Numbered from the stretch's first letter, positions 53,858 through 63,329 are shown. The stretch: 64,000 bases of DNA from Porticoccus sp963925605 (GCA_963925605.1 CAWURY010000011.1:1-64000); one strand, 5' to 3'. Notes: a model not told the origin generated them from the letters alone. Numbers and translations are program-made.

Positions 53858-54140
53858 GTCCTTCAACTCGGGATTTGAATTTTTGTCCTGGCTTAAATGT
53901 GACAACTCGTCTGGCAGAAACAGCTACTGATTCTCCTGTCTTAGGATTACGCCCTGGGCGACTTTTTTTATCGCGAATATCAAAATTTCCAAAACCAGAT
54001 AACTTCACTTCTTTGTTTTTTTCTAAAGATGATCTGATTTCCTCAAAAAACAACTCCACCATTTCTCTGGCTTCTCTTTTATTTAAACCAAGCTCATTAA
54101 AAAGCATGTCTGCAAGGTCAGCTTTAGTTAATGCAGTCAT
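53841..54140 (-). CDS. ihfA: Integration host factor alpha subunit
   Basis: A 99-residue DNA-bending protein. The beta arm has RPGRNPKTGES with the intercalating Pro (about residue 64), and KADLADMLFNELGLNKREA forms the dimer helices. IHF pairs with IhfB to bend DNA at specific sites. The ATG overlaps the last base of the pheT stop, so it is read from the pheST transcript. Confidence 0.97.
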   Translation of the reverse strand: MTALTKADLADMLFNELGLNKREAREMVELFFEEIRSSLEKNKEVKLSGFGNFDIRDKKSRPGRNPKTGESVAVSARRVVTFKPGQKFKSRVEGHVGAN

Positions 54141-56524
54141 TATTGGTCCCTAAGAATTCCTGAAAATTTTACTTCTATAGCCCTTACAATTGAGGCAACA
54201 GATTGATTTACCTTACTATCCTCTAGCGTGCTGGAAGTATCCCTAAAGGTCAAGCCCAAAGCGATACTTTTACTACCAACCTCAATGCCTTTTCCTTTAT
54301 AAACATCAAATATTTTTATATCTACGAGTATTTTTCCTGCCTCACTTCTTACGGTCTTACATAAATTTCCCGCTGTAACATCTTCATGGACAATAAATGC
54401 CAAATCTCTTCTTACTTCAGGAAACTTGCTCATTCCAGAAAACCTAGGCAGCTTATCTTCAAGAATTGACTGCAGATATATCTCAAACACAAAAAGAGTT
54501 TGTGCGAGACCTAATATTTTTTGAACTGCAGGATGTATCTGCCCCAACCAACCCACCAAGTGTCCGTTACGTCTTATCTGTGCGCATTGACCAGGATGAA
54601 GACAAGGATGCTGTCCTTTAATAAATTCGAATTGCTCTGATGCAGAATAAGGGCTTAATAATGACTGCACATCTCCTTTTAAATCAAAAAAATCTACCAA
54701 CTCTGCATTAGCATGCCAGTTTTCTGGCATACGCCGTCCAGTGATAGCGCCAGCAATCATAGACTCTTGTTTTAAGCCGCTATCGCTTAGAGAAAAAATG
54801 AGCCCAGTTTCAAATAAACGAACCCTGCTCTGCTGTCGATTTAGGTTATGCCGGATAGCAGGCAGCAAACCAGACCACAGCGTTGTTCTCATCACAGACA
54901 TATCACTAGAGATGGGATTAACCAAAGAGACCTCTTCGATATCAGGTGTAAGTTGGCACTGCACTTCAGGGTCAACAAAGCAATATGTTATTGCCTCATG
55001 GTAACCACGAGCTATCAGCTGACTCCTTAAATCCGGTAGCTCAAGCTTAGTTTCTAAAAAGCTTGTTATTGGAAGCCGAACTAAAGGTGTCGCGACTGGT
55101 AAGTTCTCATAGCCATAGATCCTTGCCACCTCCTCAATCAAGTCGGCCTCAAGAGAAAGGTCAAAACGCCAGCTGGGTGGACTGCAGTGCCAACCAATCC
55201 CTGATATTTTTCTTACAGTCAACCCAAGTCTATTAAGTATATCCTCGATCTGGCTACCTTCAATGGATAGACCTAACTGCTGCTCAAGTCTAGCATGCCT
55301 TAAAGTAATTTCAGTTTCTTGAAAAAGATCAGCTTTTTTTTCAGCAATGGAAATCGGGCCAGCACTACCTCCAACAATTTCCAACAACAGAGCCGTAGCA
55401 CGCTCAATAGCAACTTCTGGTAACCTTGGGTCAACTCCACGTTCAAACCTGTGTGAAGCATCTGTATGCTTACCGTAAGCTCGAGAACGGCCAGATATAA
55501 CAACTGGATTGAAATAAGCGCTCTCCAGAAAAATATTACAAGTATTTGGGCTTACTGCCGTATTACCACTACCCATAATTCCAGCCATAGCTATAACTTT
55601 ATCTTTATCCGCAACGACAAGGGTATCCGGGGTTAACGCTACCTTGGAACCATCTAATAAACTTATTATCTCTCCCTTTTTAGCCATCCGGACCAAGATT
55701 CCTCCATCAAGCTTATCTAAATCAAAAGCATGCATGGGTTGCCCTAGCTCAAGCATGACATAATTTGTAACATCTACGACTGCATCTATACTACGCAACC
55801 CGCTTCGCCTAAGTTTCTCCTGCAGCCACAATGGTGATTCTGTAGTCATATCTACATTTTTTATAACTCTTCCCGCGTAGCGCGAACAAGCTTCACCCTC
55901 GTCTATCTGAATAGGGAAAGTATCAGTAACACTGGAACTAACAGGTGAAAAACAAGGCTCAGAAAAAGGAACTAAATTTAAGATCGCGGCTTCACGAGCA
56001 ATGCCTCGCACACTAAGGCAGTCACCTCTATTAGGGGTAAGGTCTATATCAATAATTTTATCATTCAGTTTTAAATAATCGTGAAGATTCAAACCTACAG
56101 GGGCATCTAAAGGTAGCTCTAGCAGACCCTTTGATTTATCAGATAGGCCCAACTCATCAGCACCACAAAGCATTCCAAATGACTCAACATCACGAAGTTT
56201 AGCCATCTTTATCTTGACGCCACCAGGAAGCCTAGCTCCAACTATAGCAAAAGGAACTTTTATCCCTTGACGTACATTAATTGCACCACAAACAACTTGT
56301 GTAAAACCTTCTGGTTTGATTGAAACTTGGCATATTTTGAGATTGTCAGCATTAGGATGCGGCTCCACAGACAAAACATGGCCAACTAATACATTCTGAA
56401 AATCAGGAGCAGCATCTTCAACAGCATCCACCTCTAACCCAGCCATAGTTAGCTGGAAAATTAGTTCTTCTGTATCGACCGGAAGATCAACCCATTCTCG
56501 TAACCAAGATTCGCTCAATTTCAT
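54140..56524 (-). CDS. pheT: Phenylalanyl-tRNA synthetase beta subunit
   Basis: A 794-residue large subunit. It has the tRNA-binding OB domain (about 39-150), the B3/B4 editing domain, B5 (about 400-470), a catalytic-like domain, and a C-terminal anticodon-binding FDX-ACB fold (FPEVRRDLAFIV onward). Length matches E. coli PheT (795). It lies 69 nt after pheS. Confidence 0.97.
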   Translation of the reverse strand: MKLSESWLREWVDLPVDTEELIFQLTMAGLEVDAVEDAAPDFQNVLVGHVLSVEPHPNADNLKICQVSIKPEGFTQVVCGAINVRQGIKVPFAIVGARLPGGVKIKMAKLRDVESFGMLCGADELGLSDKSKGLLELPLDAPVGLNLHDYLKLNDKIIDIDLTPNRGDCLSVRGIAREAAILNLVPFSEPCFSPVSSSVTDTFPIQIDEGEACSRYAGRVIKNVDMTTESPLWLQEKLRRSGLRSIDAVVDVTNYVMLELGQPMHAFDLDKLDGGILVRMAKKGEIISLLDGSKVALTPDTLVVADKDKVIAMAGIMGSGNTAVSPNTCNIFLESAYFNPVVISGRSRAYGKHTDASHRFERGVDPRLPEVAIERATALLLEIVGGSAGPISIAEKKADLFQETEITLRHARLEQQLGLSIEGSQIEDILNRLGLTVRKISGIGWHCSPPSWRFDLSLEADLIEEVARIYGYENLPVATPLVRLPITSFLETKLELPDLRSQLIARGYHEAITYCFVDPEVQCQLTPDIEEVSLVNPISSDMSVMRTTLWSGLLPAIRHNLNRQQSRVRLFETGLIFSLSDSGLKQESMIAGAITGRRMPENWHANAELVDFFDLKGDVQSLLSPYSASEQFEFIKGQHPCLHPGQCAQIRRNGHLVGWLGQIHPAVQKILGLAQTLFVFEIYLQSILEDKLPRFSGMSKFPEVRRDLAFIVHEDVTAGNLCKTVRSEAGKILVDIKIFDVYKGKGIEVGSKSIALGLTFRDTSSTLEDSKVNQSVASIVRAIEVKFSGILRDQ

Positions 56525-56593
56525 TGATTTATTGCCTAAAATAACTTATTAAAAAATTTAAACTAAGGATACTATGCGGGCATACTATTTTTT

Positions 56594-57607
56594 TTAAAAT
56601 TGCCTTAAAAACTGTAAGTCGCTTTCAAAAAATAAACGCAAATCTGTTACACCATAACGGAGCATGGCTAGCCTCTCAACACCCATTCCAAAAGCAAAAC
56701 CAGAATATTTTTCTGGGTCCACATTACAATGAGACAACACTGTTGGGTGAACCATTCCGCAACCCATAACCTCCAGCCAACCAGTATTTTTGCAGATACG
56801 ACACCCCTTTCCTCTGCAATTCTTGCACTGCAGGTCAACTTCTGCAGAAGGCTCAGTAAAAGGAAAGTAAGAAGGACGAAAACGCACAGACAAATCTTCT
56901 TCAAAAAACGCTTTTAAAAATTGATCAATGGTGCCTTTCAGATCCGCCATACTGATATTTTCATCTAAAACCAAACCTTCAACTTGATGAAACATGGGGG
57001 TATGAGTTAAATCAGAATCACGACGATATACACGTCCTGGACAAATAATACGTATTGGGGGCTCTTGAGATTCCATAATGCGTATCTGAACAGGGGAAGT
57101 GTGGGTCCTTAAAACTTTATTCTGGCTAACATAAAATGTATCGTGCATTGCCCGAGCAGGATGGTGCGCAGGTATATTTAAGGCCTCAAAATTATGGTAA
57201 TCATCTTCAATTTCTGGACCCTTCTCGACTTTGTAGCCTGCACGTAAGAAAAAAGATTCAATGCGCTCCATGGTATGCGTAACAAGATGCAAAGAACCCC
57301 TCTCGTCACTCCGACCAGGCAGCGTAATATCTATCGATTCTTTTGCTAACTGTGACTCAATGGCCCTATATTCAATAGCTTGTCGCTTCAAATTAATTTC
57401 TGCCAACACGCTCTGCTTTACAATATTTATCTGGGCACCCGCTTCAGGCCTTTCTTCCGGAGACAGCTTACCCAGCTCCTTAAGAAGGCTTGTAAGCAAA
57501 CCTTTTTTGCCCAGATAGTCTACTTTAATCTGCTCAAGAGACTTAAGATCAGATGCCCTACTCACAACATTGATCGCTTCACTCTCAAGAAGCTCGATGT
57601 TTTTCAT
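56594..57607 (-). CDS. pheS: Phenylalanyl-tRNA synthetase alpha subunit
   Basis: A 337-residue catalytic subunit: N-terminal coiled coil (1-90) that grips the tRNA, then the class II core with motif 2 (RIICPGRVYRRDSDLTHTPM) and motif 3 (GFAFGMGVERLAMLRYG). Phe binds near FTEPSAEVD. A Cys-rich loop (CKNCRGKGCRICKNTGW) is typical. E. coli PheS has 327 residues. The start codon overlaps the stop of a Phe-rich mini-ORF (57604-57690). Confidence 0.97.
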   Translation of the reverse strand: MKNIELLESEAINVVSRASDLKSLEQIKVDYLGKKGLLTSLLKELGKLSPEERPEAGAQINIVKQSVLAEINLKRQAIEYRAIESQLAKESIDITLPGRSDERGSLHLVTHTMERIESFFLRAGYKVEKGPEIEDDYHNFEALNIPAHHPARAMHDTFYVSQNKVLRTHTSPVQIRIMESQEPPIRIICPGRVYRRDSDLTHTPMFHQVEGLVLDENISMADLKGTIDQFLKAFFEEDLSVRFRPSYFPFTEPSAEVDLQCKNCRGKGCRICKNTGWLEVMGCGMVHPTVLSHCNVDPEKYSGFAFGMGVERLAMLRYGVTDLRLFFESDLQFLRQF

Positions 57608-57690
57608 TTGCTACCCCAGTACAGACTTAATTTTAAAAAAAAAGGAAAGAACCAAAGCCCTTTCCCTTTTATATTGCCATTATTTTGCAT
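57604..57690 (-). CDS. Possible Phe-rich leader peptide of pheST
   Basis: A 28-codon frame between rplT and pheS, with an FFPFF run in the middle and its TGA overlapping the pheS ATG. In E. coli pheST is attenuated through the Phe-rich leader PheM in the same gap. Here the Phe codons lie within the U-rich arm of the hairpin at 57635-57670, and the start lacks a clear ribosome site. So the Phe run may just come from the T tract. Confidence 0.35.
   Translation of the reverse strand: MQNNGNIKGKGLWFFPFFLKLSLYWGSK
57635..57670 (-). terminator. Terminator or attenuator between rplT and pheS
   Basis: On the minus strand an 11-bp stem (AAAAGGGAAAG against CTTTCCTTTTT, one G-T pair) with a 10-nt loop is followed by more T. 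It would end part of the infC-rpmI-rplT transcript before pheS, or act as an attenuator if the Phe-rich ORF is translated. Confidence 0.65.
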
Positions 57691-57705
57691 TACTTAATAT
57701 GGATG

Positions 57706-58062
57706 CTAAGCAAGAGCTGCCTTTGCTTGCTCCGCAACAGCAGCAAAAGCTACCTTGTCATGGACAGCCAAGTCAGCTAATACGCGGCGATCAAGTTCAA
57801 TATTTGCTTTCTTAAGGCCGGCTATTAAGCGGCTATAGCTTATACCTTCAAAGCGTGACTGCGCATTGATACGAGTAATCCAAAGGGCTCTGAATGTACG
57901 TTTTTTTACACGGCGGTCACGATATGCATACTGCCCTGCTTTGGTTACTGCCTGTGTGGCAACACGGAATACACGGCTACGAGCACCATAGTACCCCTTG
58001 GCTAGTTTTAGAATTTTTTTATGACGACGGTGTGCTGTTACACCTCTTTTTACGCGTGGCAT
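57706..58062 (-). CDS. rplT: 50S ribosomal protein L20
   Basis: A 118-residue basic protein that binds 23S rRNA early in 50S assembly and, in E. coli, represses rpmI-rplT translation. MPRVKRGVTAHRRHKKILK, YGARSRVFRVATQAV and RDRRVKKRTFRALWI are conserved. Length equals E. coli L20. Next in the order infC-rpmI-rplT-pheS. Confidence 0.98.
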   Translation of the reverse strand: MPRVKRGVTAHRRHKKILKLAKGYYGARSRVFRVATQAVTKAGQYAYRDRRVKKRTFRALWITRINAQSRFEGISYSRLIAGLKKANIELDRRVLADLAVHDKVAFAAVAEQAKAALA

Positions 58063-58090
58063 TTTTTATCCTCTCAATAAATTAGTTAGT

Positions 58091-58282
58091 TCAATCACGA
58101 AGCATACGCTGGATCAATGGAGCATCTGAAACACCCATAATCGCTGTTCCACGCAAATTGCGTTTACGCTTTTGTGACATTTTTGTGAGGATATGGCTTC
58201 TATTAGCATGCTTATGCTTATAGCCTGCGCTCGTTTTTTTAAAGCGCTTAGCAGCGCCACTATGTGTTTTTGCTTTTGGCAT
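58091..58282 (-). CDS. rpmI: 50S ribosomal protein L35
   Basis: A 63-residue basic protein. KAKTHSGAAKRFKKTSAG and HILTKMSQKRKRNLRG are L35 signatures; E. coli has 65 residues. It starts 117 nt after infC and is 28 nt before rplT. The infC-rpmI gap has GC-rich hairpin-forming sequence that might hold the L20 target. Confidence 0.97.
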   Translation of the reverse strand: MPKAKTHSGAAKRFKKTSAGYKHKHANRSHILTKMSQKRKRNLRGTAIMGVSDAPLIQRMLRD

Positions 58283-58399
58283 TCTAGTTCTCCGTTTAGA
58301 CGGGGTTTAAATAAAAAGAAGCTCACTCCCGGACAGTCTGCCAAGGGCTGAGCGCGGGTAATGCATGTATTACTTCTTCGATGTTTTTACTGCTAAATT

Positions 58400-58942
58400 T
58401 TATTTTTTCTTGGATCTTGGGGCTATAACCATAGTGAACTGCCTGCCTTCCATTTTAGGAAATTGCTCGACAGCACCAATTTCGTCGAGATCTGCCTCAA
58501 TACGTTTAAGCATTTTCATTCCTAGCTCTTGGTGAGCCATCTCTCTACCACGAAATCTAAGGGTTACTTTAGCTTTATCTCCATTCTCTAAAAATCGAGT
58601 CATATTTCGTAATTTTATCTCGTAATCCCCTACATCTGTTCCAGGACGAAATTTCATCTCTTTAACTTGAGTTTGTTTTTGTTTTTTGCGCTGAACTGCT
58701 TGTTGTTTTTTCACTTCAAACAATTTCTTACCATAATCCATAATCTTACAAACTGGTGGCTCAGCATCTGGAGAAATCTCCACCAAATCCAAACCTGCAG
58801 ATTGAGCCTGCTTTAAAGCTTCATCAAGTGAAGCAATGCCTGCTTGTTCACCATCAGCATCAATGAGGCGGACTTCCTGAGCTTCTATTTCTTCGTTCAT
58901 AAGGGAGCGCTTCGCTGAACCCTTTCCGTAGGTTTTCTTAAT
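58400..58942 (-). CDS. infC: Translation initiation factor IF-3 with AUU start
   Basis: IF-3 keeps ribosomal subunits apart and checks start codons. The first ATG (58900, MNEEIE) gives a protein that lacks the usual N-terminus. Reading upstream in frame gives KKTYGKGSAKRSL, preceded by ATT at 58940-58942, with GGAG 8 nt before it. That gives 180 residues, the length of E. coli IF-3, which also starts at AUU. The rare start allows IF-3 to repress its own translation. Internal motifs NEEIEAQEVRLIDADGEQ and FRPGTDVGDYEIK are normal. Confidence 0.93.
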   Translation of the reverse strand: MKKTYGKGSAKRSLMNEEIEAQEVRLIDADGEQAGIASLDEALKQAQSAGLDLVEISPDAEPPVCKIMDYGKKLFEVKKQQAVQRKKQKQTQVKEMKFRPGTDVGDYEIKLRNMTRFLENGDKAKVTLRFRGREMAHQELGMKMLKRIEADLDEIGAVEQFPKMEGRQFTMVIAPRSKKK

Positions 58943-58959
58943 AACTTATTCTCCAAACA

Positions 58960-60885
58960 TTAATTTTCAAAATTCATACGTCCGCGAAATGAGATACTTC
59001 TCTCCAGCAGTATAATAAAGTCAGGGATCTGCATAGTCCCAAGGTCTTTTCCGCTAGAAGAACGAACAGTTACTGCCTGGGATTCAACCTCTTTATCACC
59101 TACAACTAACAAATAAGGGATTCTCTGAATTGTGTGCTCGCGGATTTTAAAGCCGATCTTCTCATTTCTCAAGTCATTTTCGACACGAAAGCCTTTGTTT
59201 TTTAAGGAATCGACTACATCTATCACATATTTGGCCTGACTATCTGTAATATTCATTACTATGGCTTGGCAGGGGGCCAGCCATACCGGGAAATTACCCT
59301 CATAGTGCTCTATTAAAACCCCTATAAATCTCTCAAAAGAACCTAATATTGCCCTATGCAACATAACGGGTACTTTTCTAGATCCATCTTCCGAAACATA
59401 TTGTGCATCTAGCCTCTCAGGCATAGAAAAATCAACTTGTATGGTTCCGCACTGCCATACTCGCCCAAGGCAGTCTTTCAGAGAAAACTCAATTTTTGGA
59501 CCATAAAATGCACCTTCTCCTGGCAGCAAATCATAATCCAGATTTTTTGAACTCAATGCGCTCATAAGGGCATCTTCGGCCTTATCCCAAACTTCATCAC
59601 TGCCCACTCTACTTTCAGGGCGAGTTGAAAGTCTAATAACAATATCATCAAAACCAAAATCTCTGTAAACCAAAAATAGCAAATCAGTAAACGTAGCTAC
59701 TTCATCTAGGATCTGAGATTCCGTGCAAAATATATGGGCGTCATCTTGAACAAAACCCCTAACTCGCATCAAGCCCTGCAATGTACCTGAAGCTTCGTCA
59801 CGATGACAAGAGCCAAATTCAGCTAGCCTCAGAGGTAAATCGCGATAACTTTTTAACCCCTGATTAAAAACCTGCACATGACAAGGACAGTTCATAGGTT
59901 TTACTGCAAAATCATCAGCTTCAGATTGTACGGTAAACATATTTTCACGAAATTTATCCCAGTGTCCAGATTTTTCCCAGAGAGATCTAGCTACAATCAA
60001 TGGGGTTCTTATTTCCTGATAACCGTTCAGGCGCTGTATATCACGCATATAGCTTTCAATTACAGTGTAAATGCTCCACCCCTTGGGGTGCCAAAAAATC
60101 ATACCTGGAGCTTCTTCCTGCAGATGAAATAAATTAAATTTCTTCGCTAGCTTTCGATGATCTCTTTTTTCCGCCTCCTCAAGTTGAAAAAGATAAGACT
60201 GCAATTCCTTCTTGCTTCTCCATGCTGTACCGTATATGCGCTGTAACATTTGGTTTTTTGCATCACCGCGCCAATAAGCGCCAGCAACCTTCATTAGCTT
60301 AAAATGCTTCAATTTCCCTAATGATGGGACATGAGGACCACGACAAAGGTCCTCAAATTCGTTCTGTCTATACAGAGACAGCGTTTGATCAGAAGGGATA
60401 TCTTCAATAATCTCTGCTTTAAATTTCTCACCAAGGCTCAAAAAGTAACTTATAGCCTCGTCACGTCCCAGCTCTCGCCTAACCACAATAGCGTTTTCAA
60501 GCACCAGACTGCTCATTTTTCTTTCTATAGCATCTAAATCTTGCGGCGTAAAAGGTCTTTCGTACGAAAAATCATAATAGAAGCCATTATCCACAACAGG
60601 ACCAATTGTAACCTGAGCTTCTGGAAATAAAATCTTTACTGCCTGCGCCATTAAATGGGCTGTACTATGACGAATGATTCCAAGTCCTTCTTCGGATTTA
60701 CTAGTGACAATGGATAACTCTGCGTCAAATTCAATAATATGAGACAAATCAAGCAATATACCATCAATTTTTCCTGCTAGAGCGTCGCTAGCAAGCCCTG
60801 GACCAATATCAGCCGCTACATCATAAATGCTTACTGGGGATGGATAGCTACGTTGACTGGAGTCAGGAAGAGTAATAATAAGCAT
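58960..60885 (-). CDS. thrS: Threonyl-tRNA synthetase
   Basis: A 641-residue class II synthetase: TGS domain (1-61), editing domain with HSTAHLMAQAV and the C-terminal zinc-bearing core with MNCPCHVQVF and motif 3 (HRAILGSFERFIG), then the anticodon-binding domain. Length equals E. coli ThrS (642). The ATG at 60885 has AAAGGA upstream. It starts the translation cluster; infC follows 17 nt later. Its leader contains hairpins that may bind ThrS. Confidence 0.97.
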   Translation of the reverse strand: MLIITLPDSSQRSYPSPVSIYDVAADIGPGLASDALAGKIDGILLDLSHIIEFDAELSIVTSKSEEGLGIIRHSTAHLMAQAVKILFPEAQVTIGPVVDNGFYYDFSYERPFTPQDLDAIERKMSSLVLENAIVVRRELGRDEAISYFLSLGEKFKAEIIEDIPSDQTLSLYRQNEFEDLCRGPHVPSLGKLKHFKLMKVAGAYWRGDAKNQMLQRIYGTAWRSKKELQSYLFQLEEAEKRDHRKLAKKFNLFHLQEEAPGMIFWHPKGWSIYTVIESYMRDIQRLNGYQEIRTPLIVARSLWEKSGHWDKFRENMFTVQSEADDFAVKPMNCPCHVQVFNQGLKSYRDLPLRLAEFGSCHRDEASGTLQGLMRVRGFVQDDAHIFCTESQILDEVATFTDLLFLVYRDFGFDDIVIRLSTRPESRVGSDEVWDKAEDALMSALSSKNLDYDLLPGEGAFYGPKIEFSLKDCLGRVWQCGTIQVDFSMPERLDAQYVSEDGSRKVPVMLHRAILGSFERFIGVLIEHYEGNFPVWLAPCQAIVMNITDSQAKYVIDVVDSLKNKGFRVENDLRNEKIGFKIREHTIQRIPYLLVVGDKEVESQAVTVRSSSGKDLGTMQIPDFIILLERSISFRGRMNFEN

Positions 60886-60904
60886 TGCATGTGTCCTTTC
60901 CAGT

Positions 60905-60958
60905 GGTGACTGCTACCAAGGGTCACGTGGTAAATGCTATATCTTACACACATAGCAT
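60905..60958 (-). promoter_or_regulatory. Structured thrS leader, possible ThrS operator
   Basis: Two hairpins precede the thrS ribosome site on the minus strand: ATGCTAT/ATAGCAT (60934-60958, 11-nt loop containing GUGUAAG) and GTGAC/GTCAC (60906-60926). In E. coli ThrS represses its own mRNA through tRNA-Thr-like stems at this position. The resemblance is loose. Confidence 0.35.
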
Positions 60959-61051
60959 ACTGTGGGAAAGTCGCCATTCTACCTGCTTAAAAGAGAGAAT
61001 CAAGAGAGCTTGTCCATTTACGGCCTATTATGTAGAGAGTTGGAAATTTAC

Positions 61052-61080
61052 TTGTCACAATGTCACTGCGCTGTTAAATT
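61052..61080 (+). promoter_or_regulatory. Candidate promoter of tRNA-Val (GAC)
   Basis: TTGTCA and TAAATT are 17 nt apart, followed by GCGG, 43 nt before the tRNA. The match is moderate. Confidence 0.35.
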
Positions 61081-61123
61081 ACGCGGTTCTTGCAGAATGA
61101 CAAATAGTAAGCGGGTAAATAGC

Positions 61124-61199
61124 AGGCACGTAGCTCAGGGGTTAGAGCACCACCTTGACATGGTGGGGGTCGGTGGTTCGAATCCACTCGTGCCTACCA
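61124..61199 (+). tRNA. tRNA-Val (GAC)
   Basis: A 76-nt tRNA with acceptor AGGCACG/CGTGCCT, D arm TAGCTCAG, anticodon loop TTGACAT (anticodon GAC), T arm GTGGTTCGAATCCAC and encoded CCA. Convergent with uvrB and divergent from thrS. Confidence 0.96.
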
Positions 61200-61229
61200 A
61201 CAATTATTCAGCAAAGGTGGACTTTTTAA

Positions 61230-63248
61230 TCATCGAGCCAGCCCGTCAACTATTTCCTTTAGGCAAGCAACTTCATCCCGTATGCTTGCGGCAACCTCAA
61301 AATCCAAATTTTTTGCACTTAAAAACATTTTTTCTTCTAACACAGTAATTTTTTTCCATATGTCAGACTCACTGTGAAGACTTGATCTGTCAAGCAAATC
61401 AACTTCATTAAAATCTGTTATTTTACGTGATTTATTCCCAGGAATTACAGCTGCCCCCTCCATTATATCTGTTACTGACTTTACAATTCCCTTGGGGGTA
61501 ATATCATGATCTTTGTTATGCTGTATCTGCGCCGCACGACGATTTTCTGTTTCTTTTATGGCTCTATCCATGGAACCAGTTATTTTATCTGCATAAAGAA
61601 TAGCTCTTCCTTCCACATGTCTTGCTGCTCGGCCAATTGTTTGAATCATTGACTGCTCTGAGCGCAAAAATCCTTCTTTATCAGCATCAAAAATAGCCAC
61701 TAAGGCCACTTCTGGAATATCTAACCCTTCTCTTAATAAGTTTATACCCACAAGCACATCAAATTTTCCTAAACGCAAATCCCTTATAATTTCTATTCTT
61801 TCTACGGTATCTATGTCTGAATGAAGGTAGCGCACTCGAATATTATGATCGCTAAGGTAATCAGTAAAATCTTCGGCCATACGCTTGGTCAATACAGTAA
61901 TCAGCACTCTTTGTTGTTTCGCTACGCATATATTAATCTCAGATAACACATCATCAACCTGAGAGACTGCAGGTCGCACAAAAATCTCAGGGTCAAGTAA
62001 ACCAGTAGGTCGAACAACCTGGCGAACTATTTGCCCTTCAGTGGCTGATTCATATCTACTAGGGGTCGCAGAAACAAAGATCATCTGCGGAGCCAATCTT
62101 TCCCATTCATCAAATCTTAGCGGCCGATTATCAAGCGCTGAGGGAAGGCGGAAGCCGTACTCCACCAATGTTTCCTTTCGTGAGCGATCCCCTTTATACA
62201 TCGCCCCCAGCTGAGGAATGGTTACGTGCGACTCATCAACTACTAATAACGCATCATTAGGTAAATAGTCAAATAATGTAGGGGGGGGATCCCCTTGTCC
62301 TCTTCCAGAAAGATATCGAGAATAATTTTCAATACCATTGCAGTAACCAAGCTCAGACATCATCTCGATGTCGTAACAAGTCCGTTCTCGCAACCTCTGC
62401 TCCTCAACTAACTTATAAACAGACCTTAGTTGTTCCAGTCGGACTGCAAGTTCTTCTTTTATTTTATCAATAGAATCATGTATCACTTGTCGGGGGGTCA
62501 CATAATGTGACTTTGGATACACAGTTATTCGAGATACACGCCTTAAAACTTGGCCAGTCAAAGGATCAAATAATGAGATATTTTCAACGACATCATCGAA
62601 AGCTTCTATTCTAACTGCTTCTTGTGCCGAATCAGCAGGGTATATGTCAATAACATCACCACGAACGCGATAAGTGGATCGCTGAAAAACAGTATCATTT
62701 CGCGTGTATTGCAATTCAGCTAAGCGACGTAAAATTGATCGTTGGTCTATCTTATCCCCTTGAACTAAGTGCAAAAGCATCTTTAGATAGGACTCAGGGT
62801 CTCCTAGACCATAAATAGATGAAACTGTGGCAACAACAATTACATCTTTGCGCTCCAGAAGGGCCTTAGTAGCCGATAGACGCATCTGTTCTATATGTTG
62901 ATTAACAGCAGCATCTTTTTCAATAAATGTGCCAGACGAAGGAACATAAGCTTCCGGCTGATAGTAATCATAATAGGAAACAAAGTACTCAACAGCGTTA
63001 TTGGGGAAAAAATCCCTGAACTCACCATAAAGCTGGGCAGCTAAAGTTTTATTATGAGCAAGAACAATTGTGGGTCGTTGCACTTGATCTATGACATTCG
63101 CGATAGTAAAAGTCTTTCCTGACCCAGTAACACCCAATAGTGTTTGCGCAGCCAAGCCAGAGTCAAGACCGTCTATTAACTTTTTTATCGCTAAAGGCTG
63201 GTCTCCAGCTGGGGCATAAGAACTTACTAAATTAAATAATTTTGACAC
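61230..63248 (-). CDS. uvrB: UvrABC excinuclease subunit B
   Basis: A 672-residue DNA damage-verifying helicase. Walker A is GVTGSGKT (39-46). The beta-hairpin that pries DNA open contains YYDYYQPEAYVP; helicase motifs DESHVTIPQ and TIGRAARHVEG follow. The C-terminal UVR domain (about 635-670) binds UvrC. With Mfd here it forms the excision pathway; uvrA and uvrC are elsewhere. No consensus SOS box was seen in the 126-nt upstream gap. Confidence 0.97.
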   Translation of the reverse strand: MSKLFNLVSSYAPAGDQPLAIKKLIDGLDSGLAAQTLLGVTGSGKTFTIANVIDQVQRPTIVLAHNKTLAAQLYGEFRDFFPNNAVEYFVSYYDYYQPEAYVPSSGTFIEKDAAVNQHIEQMRLSATKALLERKDVIVVATVSSIYGLGDPESYLKMLLHLVQGDKIDQRSILRRLAELQYTRNDTVFQRSTYRVRGDVIDIYPADSAQEAVRIEAFDDVVENISLFDPLTGQVLRRVSRITVYPKSHYVTPRQVIHDSIDKIKEELAVRLEQLRSVYKLVEEQRLRERTCYDIEMMSELGYCNGIENYSRYLSGRGQGDPPPTLFDYLPNDALLVVDESHVTIPQLGAMYKGDRSRKETLVEYGFRLPSALDNRPLRFDEWERLAPQMIFVSATPSRYESATEGQIVRQVVRPTGLLDPEIFVRPAVSQVDDVLSEINICVAKQQRVLITVLTKRMAEDFTDYLSDHNIRVRYLHSDIDTVERIEIIRDLRLGKFDVLVGINLLREGLDIPEVALVAIFDADKEGFLRSEQSMIQTIGRAARHVEGRAILYADKITGSMDRAIKETENRRAAQIQHNKDHDITPKGIVKSVTDIMEGAAVIPGNKSRKITDFNEVDLLDRSSLHSESDIWKKITVLEEKMFLSAKNLDFEVAASIRDEVACLKEIVDGLAR

Positions 63249-63329
63249 CGATGTAACCTTACATTAGGAAGATAAAAGATTAGTTGTATTATAGGCTATA
63301 ACTGCCTGCAAGTTGATGAGGGATTAAGG

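Noticed and set aside
53501..53905. MerR as part of the metal operon logic
   Set aside because: It lies in the conserved ihfA neighbourhood, lacks metal-binding Cys at the C-terminus and is far from the csoR operon.
60885..61348. Two plus-strand frames of 71 and 128 codons over the thrS leader and tRNA-Val
   Set aside because: They run through a tRNA gene and the uvrB 3' end and have no recognisable protein features.
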